A stretch of DNA of 5,314 nt, from assembly GCA_000436075.1 (NCBI GenBank), contig FR884580.1, forward strand, positions 1 through 5,314, written 5' to 3'. Below the pieces are notes generated by a model. That model saw nothing but the letters and a program-made list of their open reading frames with translations, did no database searches and was not told where the DNA came from. A program made the translations under genes and the position numbers. Below, one piece after another: positions 1 to 5,314 of the stretch. Positions within the stretch are counted from its first letter, which is position 1. Every line of letters starts with the position of its first letter. Origin of the DNA: Eggerthella sp. CAG:209. Lineage in GTDB: Bacteria; Actinomycetota; Coriobacteriia; Coriobacteriales; Eggerthellaceae.

Positions 1-62
1 GAAAGGACGGGGTGTTCGGGGGCGCCTTCGGCGCGGGTGACAGTTGGTTTTTCGCTCGCCAT
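1..62 (-). CDS. N-terminus of an unidentified protein, cut by the left window edge
   Basis: On the minus strand an ATG at 62-60 opens a frame that stays open to the window edge (20 codons plus 2 nt). The visible peptide begins MASEKPTVTRAEGAPEHPVL, which is hydrophilic, has no signal peptide and is too short to assign to a family. The ATG lies 2 nt after the TAG of the upstream glycosyltransferase (65-67). An AAGGTGG Shine-Dalgarno-like site (79-73) lies inside that gene's last codons, 10 nt before the ATG. Such tight spacing suggests translational coupling in one minus-strand operon. The charged, Ala/Pro/Glu-rich start recalls the low-complexity leader of the glycosyltransferase at 3222, so another glycan enzyme is possible but unproven. 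A chance open frame of this length cannot be excluded. Confidence 0.5.
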   Translation of the reverse strand, partial: MASEKPTVTRAEGAPEHPVL

Positions 63-64
63 CG

Positions 65-1126
65 CTACTTCGCCACCTTGTTTTTCAGCAGCTTTGCAAT
101 TAGCGGCAGGCCGCCAATGCGGTAGTAGTGCTTGAAGGTATTCAGCTTGCCGGGCGTTGCGTATTCGGTGCGGCATTTTGCAAATGTTTCAGGCTCTTTG
201 ATTAGCGCGCGAAGGTCGGCTTCGGCCCAGGGCTCAAACAACGCCAGGTCAACGCGGCCGGCGTCCAAATCGGCCTTCAGCTCCTGTGCGGCGTGCTTCA
301 AAAATTCGGCGCGCAGCTCAGCGGAAAGACGATCGTAGTTCCACAGGTAGCTGTTGAATTTCATGCGCTCCAGCACGCCTTGTAGATGCTGCTTTTTTGC
401 CGGGCGCGCATCAAGCCAGCGCTGCATTTCGGCGTACTCGTCGCACACGCAATGCACCTTGCCGGGGGAATTTACCGATGAAGCTTCGTTGTCTTGGCGG
501 TACTTCAAAATTTGAGTAGAGCTAAACGCAGCGCGTTCGGCGGCGGCCCATACCTTAAAGGCAAAGCCAGCATCCTGATACGAAGCTCCTGGCGTTTCAA
601 GGAAGCGAATGTCATTTTCCTGTAGGAAGGCGCGGTTGTACATACCCGACCAAATTGATGGCTTTGCATAGAAAGGCTCAAATTCTTCCTGGGGGTTAAC
701 CAGCTTGTCGCAGAGCCCTTCGCTAATTACATGGCAGGGCTCCAGCTTTTCGTTCTTGCTCCAGTAGAACCAGAAGTCAGCCTTTACCGCCTGTGCGTTG
801 TGCGTAGCCGCCAGGTTATACAGCACTTCCAACGCGTCGGGTGTGAACGCATCGTCCGATTCCAGGATGGCTACGTATTCGCCCGTTGCCGCATCAAGCC
901 CTTGGTTCATGGATGCTCCATAGCCGGAATTGGCCTTGTCAATCACGCGAAAGCGGCCGTCTGCATCAAGGTATTCCTGCACAATGGCGCGGGAACTGTC
1001 GGTGCTGCCGTCGTTAATGCAGATTGCCTCGAAATCGGTGAAGCTTTGGGCCAGCACGGAATCCAGGCATTCGCGCAGGTATTTCTCCATGTTGTAAATG
1101 GGTATAAGCAAGCTAATTGCTGGCAC
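65..1126 (-). CDS. Family 2 glycosyltransferase (GT-A fold), surface polysaccharide synthesis
   Basis: A soluble inverting glycosyltransferase that should move a sugar from a nucleotide donor to a growing glycan on the cytoplasmic side; donor and acceptor cannot be told from sequence. From the GTG start the protein has 353 residues. The GT2 domain begins at once with ISLLIPIYN (4-12), followed by the CLDSVLAQSF helix (20-29), the nucleotide-binding strand INDGSTDSS (37-45), NSGYGASMNQG (66-76) and the DXD-type metal site ESDD (89-92). A later ETPGASYQD stretch carries the acidic residue usually placed near the acceptor. The C-terminal part is helical, charged and without membrane segments. 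The frame extends upstream to ATG codons at 1174 and 1267, but those residues are not GT2-like and lack a ribosome site, whereas AAAGGA (1138-1133) lies 6 nt before the GTG. It is divergent from the GtrII-like gene, and its stop is 2 nt from the next minus-strand start. Family call secure; substrate unknown. Confidence 0.93.
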   Translation of the reverse strand: MPAISLLIPIYNMEKYLRECLDSVLAQSFTDFEAICINDGSTDSSRAIVQEYLDADGRFRVIDKANSGYGASMNQGLDAATGEYVAILESDDAFTPDALEVLYNLAATHNAQAVKADFWFYWSKNEKLEPCHVISEGLCDKLVNPQEEFEPFYAKPSIWSGMYNRAFLQENDIRFLETPGASYQDAGFAFKVWAAAERAAFSSTQILKYRQDNEASSVNSPGKVHCVCDEYAEMQRWLDARPAKKQHLQGVLERMKFNSYLWNYDRLSAELRAEFLKHAAQELKADLDAGRVDLALFEPWAEADLRALIKEPETFAKCRTEYATPGKLNTFKHYYRIGGLPLIAKLLKNKVAK

Positions 1127-1132
1127 GGTGGA

Positions 1133-1138
1133 TCCTTT
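1133..1138 (-). promoter_or_regulatory. Ribosome binding site that sets the GTG start at 1126
   Basis: Read on the minus strand this is AAAGGA, 6 nt before GTG at 1126-1124. No comparable purine run precedes the in-frame ATGs at 1174 or 1267. This is why the shorter protein, starting directly at the GT2 fold, is preferred. Confidence 0.7.
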
Positions 1139-1383
1139 CGCTATTGCTGCGCAGCGTGCGTTTTTGTTTAACATTTCTATGATAAAGGTTATGGCTCGGG
1201 TTGCCTGTTCCGCTGGTGCGTTTCTGGCGAAAAGAGATAAAAATGGGCTGGGGCTAATGGGCCTCATGTGCCGGTGGCTTGTTTGGCGAATGATGTTTCA
1301 CCTGTTGCGTGTAGGTGCTTTGTTGGTAACAGGATCTGAAACTCGAGGCGAATAACCTTGAGGGGGAGTAGACTTTCCGTGAT

Positions 1384-1402
1384 GGAAAAAGGGACAGGTA
1401 CC
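1384..1402 (+). repeat. REP-like half-site motif (GGAAAAAGGGACAGGTACC)
   Basis: The run of As followed by GGGACAGGTACC resembles the half-palindrome found in many bacterial genomes as REP-type repeats next to IS200-like REP-associated tyrosine transposases. That comparison is from memory of the motif class. Only one copy is present here and the inverted partner (GGTACCTGTCCC) is absent, so it could be a decayed half-site or a chance match. It sits in the leader of the GtrII-like gene, 32 nt before its TTG start. Confidence 0.25.
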
Positions 1403-1422
1403 AGGTTCTCGCTGAAAGCATC

Positions 1423-1428
1423 GGGAGG
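1423..1428 (+). promoter_or_regulatory. Ribosome binding site for the TTG start at 1434
   Basis: GGGAGG lies 5 nt before the TTG at 1434-1436. It is the only strong site in this stretch, and no in-frame ATG or GTG is placed as well, so it supports a TTG start for the membrane protein. Confidence 0.75.
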
Positions 1429-1433
1429 TTATC

Positions 1434-3170
1434 TTGGGATTAGAAAGTGAATCAACGGCAGAGAAAACGGGGTTTTCCAAGGTGAAGCTCTGGTTTACTC
1501 GCAACGCAAAATTGCTGGTGGTGTGCTTTGCGGTGGGTATGGTCTGCCATGCGCAGATGTACCTGAACGGCCTTTCGAACCCCGATGCGGTTGTTTCTTT
1601 GAGCAACCCCAATGGATACGGAAGCTTTATTCCGCATGCTTGGGATATTAGCTTGAGGCGTTGGGGCTTGCTGTTTGCTGCCTGCGCTAAGTTTGGGCTG
1701 TGCTCGCCTATTCTTACCTCCGCAATCACCATTGCCCTGTTTACGCTGGGCGTTGTTGCACTGATAGACAAGCTTGGCATCAGGAACGCTTGCCTGCAGT
1801 ATGCTTCTTCGATTCTGTTCGTCGCCTCGCCCTTCGTTTCTTGCTGCATCACGTACTACTACTGCTCGAATTCATACGCGCTCTCGTTTTTGTGTGCGGT
1901 GCTGGCCGCATGCCTGATCGGGCGCGTTGGGGCTGTTCGCAAGCCGGTTACCCTTGTTGGGGCGGTTGCGTTGTTGGCGTTTTCGCTCGGTTGCTATCAA
2001 GCGAGCCTGGGCGTGTTTTGCGTTGCGGTGCTGCTGGTGATGGTTCGCTCGCTTATGGGCGGCGGCTCTGAATCGCTGACGTCGCTGGCATGCGACGCTC
2101 GTGGCGAAGCTCAGAACCCCCACCGCGAAGAAGGCTGCAGTGCCGATTCGCTCAGCGCCAAGCAGCTTGCGGTGTTCTTCGGCGTTGCCGTTGCGGTATG
2201 CGCGGCGGGTGCTGTGCTGTACTACGCGCTAACCGAGCTGTCTTTGTTCGCGTTGGGCATCAGCCTTTCTGCCTACGGTGGAGCCTCCTCGGTTGGCGCT
2301 GACAGCATTCTGGGCTCTTTGACGTCGTCTGTCCCCAGTGCTTACGTTGCCTTTTTCGACGGCTTGTTCAGCCACGGTATTTTCGGGAACCATTTTGGCT
2401 GGGTGTACGTGGCGGCTGTTGGCATGATTATTGCGGCGGTTGCGTTTGTCCGTCTTGCTGCGATCAACAGCGTGAAGCGTTTGGGGGCGAGCGCTATGGC
2501 GCTGCTTTGCGTTGTGCTTATCCCCTTTGCCGCCAACGTTATCCTGGTTATCGTTCCCAGCTACGGGTATCCAACCCTGCTTATGCTGGGCGGTTTCATG
2601 GCTTCTTTTCTGCTTCTGCCCCTGTTGGTGCAGCTTTTGCTCGATTCGCCCGACCGAGGCAATGTGCGCCTGCGCATGCCCGCGAAGGCTATGTCCGTCG
2701 GCTGCTGTTGCCTTATTGCCGTAGGGGCGTGGTCGTACGCGCTGCAGTCGAATGCGGATGCCGAGGCTATGCAGGCATGCCAGAACCAAACTGCTTCTTT
2801 GGCCACCCGAATTGCCGGCGTGCTTGATGCGAACCCCGATGTGCAGGCGGGTGCGAAGGTATTGATTGCCGGCAAGCCCGAAGCGGGCAACTTTCCGAAC
2901 ACCAGCGATTCCTACGTTCACGCAAGCAGCTATGCGAAGTGGGGCATGGTTTGGGACAACCACTACCAGAACAACATGCGTTCTTGGGACGTGATAATGA
3001 AGCAGTTTGCGGGGCAGAGCTTCAACTACTGCTCGTTCGACGAATGCGCCAAGGTTATTCGCTCAAACGAATTTGCGAACATGTCGCTGTATCCTGCCAA
3101 TGATTCGGTGACAACCATCGACGGCGTTGTAGTTGTTAAGATATCTGACATAAGCAAGTATTCGGAATAG
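1434..3170 (+). CDS. GtrII-like polytopic membrane glucosyltransferase (Glucos_trans_II type)
   Basis: Probably a GT-C-like membrane enzyme that moves a sugar, classically glucose, from a polyprenyl-phosphate carrier to a glycan outside the membrane. The 578-residue protein has a short charged N-terminus (1-26), then about 11-13 hydrophobic segments, among them roughly 27-44, 91-111, 121-139, 145-164, 171-206 (two), 244-266, 322-340, 351-375, 379-402 and 419-437. A polar tail of about 140 residues (438-578) follows. The loop after the first segment carries NPDAV (49-53) and HAWDISLRRWG (68-78), matching the acidic and (G/R)RW signature region of GtrII-type proteins; D51 and D71 are the obvious catalytic candidates (inference). 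A hydrophilic loop lies at about 208-243. Cysteine is high (22 residues), including CC at 137-138 and CCC at 424-426. The TTG start is backed by GGGAGG. The next glycosyltransferase starts 51 nt downstream with no terminator between them, so the two are probably co-transcribed. A GtrB-like partner lies at 4725. Acceptor and exact sugar are unknown; other GT-C membrane families are the main alternative. Confidence 0.8.
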   Translation: MGLESESTAEKTGFSKVKLWFTRNAKLLVVCFAVGMVCHAQMYLNGLSNPDAVVSLSNPNGYGSFIPHAWDISLRRWGLLFAACAKFGLCSPILTSAITIALFTLGVVALIDKLGIRNACLQYASSILFVASPFVSCCITYYYCSNSYALSFLCAVLAACLIGRVGAVRKPVTLVGAVALLAFSLGCYQASLGVFCVAVLLVMVRSLMGGGSESLTSLACDARGEAQNPHREEGCSADSLSAKQLAVFFGVAVAVCAAGAVLYYALTELSLFALGISLSAYGGASSVGADSILGSLTSSVPSAYVAFFDGLFSHGIFGNHFGWVYVAAVGMIIAAVAFVRLAAINSVKRLGASAMALLCVVLIPFAANVILVIVPSYGYPTLLMLGGFMASFLLLPLLVQLLLDSPDRGNVRLRMPAKAMSVGCCCLIAVGAWSYALQSNADAEAMQACQNQTASLATRIAGVLDANPDVQAGAKVLIAGKPEAGNFPNTSDSYVHASSYAKWGMVWDNHYQNNMRSWDVIMKQFAGQSFNYCSFDECAKVIRSNEFANMSLYPANDSVTTIDGVVVVKISDISKYSE

Positions 3171-3221
3171 CGGCGCGCGCTGACGCCGAAGCGTTTAGAG
3201 TTCATGAGGGGCGCTGGGCAT

Positions 3222-4505
3222 ATGGGAAAACGACATCACGGCAAGGGCGAAGCGAGCGGTGCGTCCGCCTCGCGGGGGCGTAATGGCGCCGTGAGCGCCG
3301 ATGCCGCGGACGCTGCCGCTGCGCATGGGTGCGGCGATGCTGCTGTCTACGCCGATGCTGACCGTAGCGGTACGGGTGCTGCGGAAGCTTCGGGCTCGGT
3401 GAGCACCGCAGACGTCCCAGCCCAACCCTCTACCGCCCCGTTCTTTTCGGTTGTTCTACCCGCATATGGTTCCGAGTCTTACCTCGCCGCCGCCTTGGGC
3501 GATTTGCAAGACCAGCTGTTCACCGATTGGGAAGCCATTGTGGTGAACGATTGCTCGCCCGATGGCAGCTTGGCCATCGCGCAGCAGTTCGCCGCCGCCG
3601 ATGCGCGCATTCGCGTTGTTTCGCACGAGGTGAACCGAGGGCTTTCGGCGGCGCGCAATACGGGTTTTTCCGCTGCTCGGGGGTGCTATGTGTGGTTCCC
3701 CGACCCCGACGATCGCTACGATTTCACCTTTCTGCAGAGTGTGTATAACTTGCTTCAGCAGCACGAAGCGCCAGTGGTTATGGTGGGTCATGTGGAAGAA
3801 TTCTACGACGCTGGTGGCAAGGTGGAACGCGTGCAGGAATTCACTTTCAGCCAGGAATCGGCGCATTTGGGGAAAACCAAGCTGCGTAAGCACGTGTTGG
3901 AGTTCGAAAAGGGAACGCATTACGGCTACGCCTGGAACAAGGTGTACGAGCGCAGCTACCTGCAACAAGGCGGCTTTACCTTTACCGAAGATTTGCCGCT
4001 TATCGAAGATATTGAATTCAACATCCGCGTGTTCCAAGATTTGCCTGGCCTGAACGTGATTGGCTCACCGCTGTATCGTTACGCCAAGCGCGAGGCGGGC
4101 AACCTAACCAGCAAGTTTGTGCCGCGTTACTACGAGGTGCACCGCGCGCGCATTGAAATGTTGCGTAACCAGCTGGATTCATGGGGTTTGCTTGATGCCG
4201 GCGCCAAGGCCACGCTTGGTGCGCTGTATGCTCGCTATATTCTTTCGGCGTTGGAACGTAACAAGCAGAAGGAAAGCGGCATGAGCGGCTCTGCGCAGAA
4301 GGAATGGCTGCAAGGTGTGTTTGCCGATGATCTGTTCAACGAGTTGGTGCCCTGTGCGCAAGCCGACAGCCAGGCGTTGCGCCTGTGCTTGAAGCCCTTG
4401 CAGCAGCGTAATGCGTCGAAGTGCCTGGCGTTAGGTGGCGCTATTCATGCCGCCAAGAACGGCGCTCTGCACAACGTGTTTGTGAAACTGAAATCCAGCA
4501 GGTGA
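3222..4505 (+). CDS. Family 2 glycosyltransferase with long low-complexity N-terminal leader
   Basis: A soluble GT2 enzyme expected to add a sugar from a nucleotide donor during glycan assembly. From the ATG at 3222 it has 427 residues. Residues 1-73 are a basic start (GKRHHGKG) followed by an Ala/Gly/Ser/Asp-rich, probably disordered stretch with no known domain. The GT-A domain then runs from FFSVVLPAYG (74-83) through IVVNDCSPDGS (106-116), NRGLSAARNTG (138-148) and the metal-binding DPDD (161-164), to an acidic IEDIEF motif (E262-D263) where the catalytic base is usually found. The C-terminal part is helical and has no membrane segment. An in-frame ATG at 3204 would add six residues but has no ribosome site. 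AGGGG at 3207-3211 lies 10 nt before the ATG at 3222, so the later start is preferred, with modest certainty. It follows the GtrII-like gene by 51 nt. GT2 family is secure; donor and acceptor are unknown. Confidence 0.92.
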   Translation: MGKRHHGKGEASGASASRGRNGAVSADAADAAAAHGCGDAAVYADADRSGTGAAEASGSVSTADVPAQPSTAPFFSVVLPAYGSESYLAAALGDLQDQLFTDWEAIVVNDCSPDGSLAIAQQFAAADARIRVVSHEVNRGLSAARNTGFSAARGCYVWFPDPDDRYDFTFLQSVYNLLQQHEAPVVMVGHVEEFYDAGGKVERVQEFTFSQESAHLGKTKLRKHVLEFEKGTHYGYAWNKVYERSYLQQGGFTFTEDLPLIEDIEFNIRVFQDLPGLNVIGSPLYRYAKREAGNLTSKFVPRYYEVHRARIEMLRNQLDSWGLLDAGAKATLGALYARYILSALERNKQKESGMSGSAQKEWLQGVFADDLFNELVPCAQADSQALRLCLKPLQQRNASKCLALGGAIHAAKNGALHNVFVKLKSSR

Positions 4506-4506
4506 G

Positions 4507-4633
4507 AAAATAGGGGGGGGTAGGTCTCGCTTTTTCGCTTGTGGCATAGCGGCTGGTACCGAATCCCACGCGCAGGTTCCATTGCAACCTGGCGCCAAAT
4601 CGAAAGCGGGAAAACGATAGCCGCCCCTATTTT
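4507..4633. repeat. 127-nt imperfect inverted repeat with inner hairpins (structured element)
   Basis: The outer arms AAAATAGGGG (4507-4516) and CCCCTATTTT (4624-4633) are perfect reverse complements. Pairing continues inward with interruptions: 4518-4519 with 4621-4622, 4521-4522 with 4618-4619, then 4527-4540 with 4604-4617 (14 positions, one mismatch, two G-U pairs as RNA). Inside lie GTGG/CCAC (4541-4544 with 4566-4569) and a hairpin at 4570-4595 with a 9-bp stem and one bulged G. The whole can fold as a long stem with a branched top. It starts 2 nt after the glycosyltransferase stop and its right arm ends in TTTTT, so it could work as a terminator in either direction, a leader RNA for the next gene, or a MITE/REP-like element. 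All pairing was done by eye. Confidence 0.6.
4570..4595 (+). other. Inner hairpin, 9-bp stem with one bulge
   Basis: CAGGTT (4573-4578) pairs with AACCTG (4586-4591) around the 7-nt loop CCATTGC. Beyond a bulged G at 4592 the stem goes on with GCG (4570-4572) and CGC (4593-4595). No T-run follows, so by itself it is not an intrinsic terminator. It forms part of the apex of the larger inverted repeat. Confidence 0.55.
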
Positions 4634-4640
4634 TCTAGGA

Positions 4641-4658
4641 TGTTGCATTTCGGCAACA
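4641..4658 (+). promoter_or_regulatory. Small dyad TGTTGC-N6-GCAACA upstream of the GtrB-like gene
   Basis: Two perfect 6-bp arms flank the spacer ATTTCG. The site lies about 27 nt before the TACAAT box, so it could be an operator or a small hairpin. The T-rich stretch after it (GGGTTTGTTTTG, from 4663) is too broken and too far away for a good terminator. Dyads of this size also occur by chance. Confidence 0.3.
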
Positions 4659-4684
4659 CGCTGGGTTTGTTTTGCTGCTAGGCG

Positions 4685-4690
4685 TACAAT
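4685..4690 (+). promoter_or_regulatory. Possible -10 box (TACAAT) for the GtrB-like gene
   Basis: TACAAT differs from the TATAAT consensus at one base and lies 34 nt before the GTG start, leaving room for a short leader. No good -35 hexamer is found 16-18 nt upstream; TGGGTT at 4662-4667 is the best placed and it is poor. If real, the gene has its own promoter downstream of the structured element. Confidence 0.35.
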
Positions 4691-4711
4691 CGGACGCGGT
4701 AATCAAGCGAA

Positions 4712-4718
4712 AAGGGGG
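4712..4718 (+). promoter_or_regulatory. Ribosome binding site for the GTG start at 4725
   Basis: AAGGGGG lies 6 nt before GTG at 4725-4727. The protein read from there opens directly with the expected GT2 strand, so the start is well fixed. Confidence 0.8.
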
Positions 4719-4724
4719 CTTGCG

Positions 4725-5314
4725 GTGGATCTTTCCATTGTCGTGCCATGCTACAACGAAGAAGGATCGCTGCCGCTGCTGTTCGGCGCGGTGGATGATG
4801 CTTTTGCCACCTCGGGAGTGTCGTACGAGCTGGTTTTGGTGAACGACGGCAGCTCCGACGGTACGTCGCACCTGCTGCATGAGCTGCCCACTCCTGCATC
4901 GGCCGAACGTATCGTCGTGGTCGATTTTTCCCGCAACTTCGGCAAGGAAAGCGCCCTGCTCGCAGGCCTTCAGCATGCCGAAGGGGATGCGGTTGGCCTG
5001 ATGGACGCAGACTTGCAACAGCCTCCTGCAACGTTGCTTGAAATGTACCGCATGCTGCAGGCCAACCCTAGCACCGATTGCGTAGCCGCATTCCAAGAGC
5101 ATCGAAACGAAGGTGCGGTGCTGAGCTTCTTCAAGCACGCGTTCTACAAAACGTTCGACGCAACCTCCAAGCTCAATGTCATGTCCGATGCCTCCGATTT
5201 TCGCGTGTTCCACCGCAGGGTGGCCGATGCGCTTCTTTCTATGCCGGAAAGCTTCCGCTTTTCGAAAGGCATGTTTGCCTGGGTAGGTTTCGAGACATTG
5301 CCGTTTCCCTACAC
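4725..5314 (+). CDS. GtrB/DPM1-like polyprenyl-phosphate glycosyltransferase, C-terminus beyond window
   Basis: Expected to join a sugar from a nucleotide donor to undecaprenyl phosphate on the inner membrane face, making the lipid-linked donor used by membrane transferases. The 196 visible codons carry the subfamily marks in order: LSIVVPCYNEE (3-13), LVNDGSSDGT (38-47), DFSRNFGKESALLAGL (67-82), the metal site MDADLQQPP (93-101), SDASDFRVF (154-162) and RFSKGMFAWVGF (178-189). Relatives usually read DADLQDPP; the third acid is Gln99 here, while Asp94 and Asp96 of the DXD are kept. GtrB-type proteins are usually about 310-330 residues with two C-terminal membrane helices; that part lies beyond the window. 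The GTG start is supported by AAGGGGG 6 nt upstream. Its natural partner is the GtrII-like protein at 1434. Another dolichol-phosphate-mannose-synthase-like role with a different sugar is the main alternative. Confidence 0.9.
   Translation, partial: MDLSIVVPCYNEEGSLPLLFGAVDDAFATSGVSYELVLVNDGSSDGTSHLLHELPTPASAERIVVVDFSRNFGKESALLAGLQHAEGDAVGLMDADLQQPPATLLEMYRMLQANPSTDCVAAFQEHRNEGAVLSFFKHAFYKTFDATSKLNVMSDASDFRVFHRRVADALLSMPESFRFSKGMFAWVGFETLPFPY

Larger units (their letters stand above)
1127..1433. other. Divergent intergenic region (307 bp) between two glycan genes
   Basis: The stretch separates the minus-strand glycosyltransferase from the plus-strand GtrII-like gene and must hold both 5' leaders and probably both promoters. 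I find no pair of -35/-10 boxes good enough to call. TATCAT on the minus strand (1184-1179), overlapping TATGAT on the plus strand (1178-1183), is the best -10 candidate in either direction but lacks a -35. Small structures seen: a perfect 10-bp palindrome GCTGCGCAGC (1146-1155), a stem CTCGAG/CTTGAG with one wobble pair (1342-1347 with 1357-1362), and TTTCC/GGAAA (1374-1378 with 1384-1388). A REP-like motif is listed separately. No credible protein-coding frame is visible; the short open frames here lack ribosome sites. Confidence 0.6.

Noticed and set aside
22..34. GCGCC-TTC-GGCGC hairpin
   Set aside because: No T-run follows closely on either strand, and on the minus strand it falls in the codons of the probable next gene, so it is not called a terminator.
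1146..1155. Perfect palindrome GCTGCGCAGC
   Set aside because: Ten-bp palindromes are expected several times by chance in a window of this size, and no second copy suggests an operator.
1178..1184. TATGAT (plus) / TATCAT (minus) as a -10 box
   Set aside because: No acceptable -35 is found at 16-18 nt on either strand, so it is only mentioned under the intergenic region.
1298..1852. 184-codon minus-strand open frame covering the divergent region and the start of the GtrII-like gene
   Set aside because: It overlaps a well-supported gene and crosses its ribosome site and leader; no family resemblance.
2229..2963. 244-codon open frame on the minus strand opposite the GtrII-like gene
   Set aside because: It has no recognisable domain, no ribosome site was noted, and its odd Arg/His/Gln-rich composition is typical of the antisense of a GC-rich membrane-protein gene.
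3171..3188. CGGCG/CGCCG stem between the GtrII-like and second GT2 genes
   Set aside because: It is only 5 bp with an 8-nt loop and no T-run; the two genes are more likely co-transcribed.
3456..4037. 193-codon minus-strand open frame inside the second GT2 gene
   Set aside because: It is a shadow of a gene with clear GT2 motifs.
4541..4600. tRNA-like look of GGTACCGAATCCC and nearby stems
   Set aside because: The T-loop consensus TTCRA is broken and no acceptor stem or anticodon arm can be drawn.
4635..5213. 192-codon minus-strand open frame opposite the GtrB-like gene
   Set aside because: The plus strand carries unmistakable GtrB/DPM1 motifs with a strong ribosome site, so this is its antisense shadow.
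1..5314. CRISPR array, rRNA, insertion sequence or phage genes
   Set aside because: No regularly spaced repeats, rRNA-like stretches, transposase or phage motifs were seen.

Overview
The window looks like part of a surface-polysaccharide or glycan-modification locus from a moderately high-GC actinobacterium. The class Coriobacteriia (Eggerthella/Slackia-type gut anaerobes) is my best guess. It rests on the style of the first glycosyltransferase and on frequent GTG/TTG starts behind strong Shine-Dalgarno sites; it is inference from family resemblance, not a database match.

Layout: (1) At the left edge, on the minus strand, a probable gene start runs off the window. Its ATG sits 2 nt beyond the stop of the next gene, so the two are probably co-transcribed. 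(2) Positions 65-1126, minus strand: a family-2 glycosyltransferase (GT2) of about 353 aa. (3) Positions 1127-1433: a divergent intergenic region with no clear promoter but a short GGGACAGGTACC motif that recalls REP-type repeats. (4) Positions 1434-3170, plus strand: a polytopic membrane protein of the GtrII type (Glucos_trans_II-like), started by TTG. (5) Positions 3222-4505, plus strand: a second GT2 with an unusual Ala/Gly/Ser/Asp-rich leader of about 70 residues. (6) Positions 4506-4724: a noncoding gap dominated by a 127-nt imperfect inverted repeat with two inner hairpins and a G8 tract. (7) Positions 4725-5314, plus strand: the N-terminal two thirds of a GtrB/DPM1-like polyprenyl-phosphate glycosyltransferase, cut by the window end.

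Working model (inference from family knowledge): the GtrB-like enzyme charges undecaprenyl phosphate with a sugar on the cytoplasmic face, a flippase (GtrA-like, not in the window) turns it over, and the GtrII-like membrane enzyme transfers the sugar to an exported glycan. The two soluble GT2 enzymes would build the glycan itself from nucleotide sugars. The least explained item is the structured element between the last two genes. It may be a terminator, a leader RNA or a palindromic mini-element.
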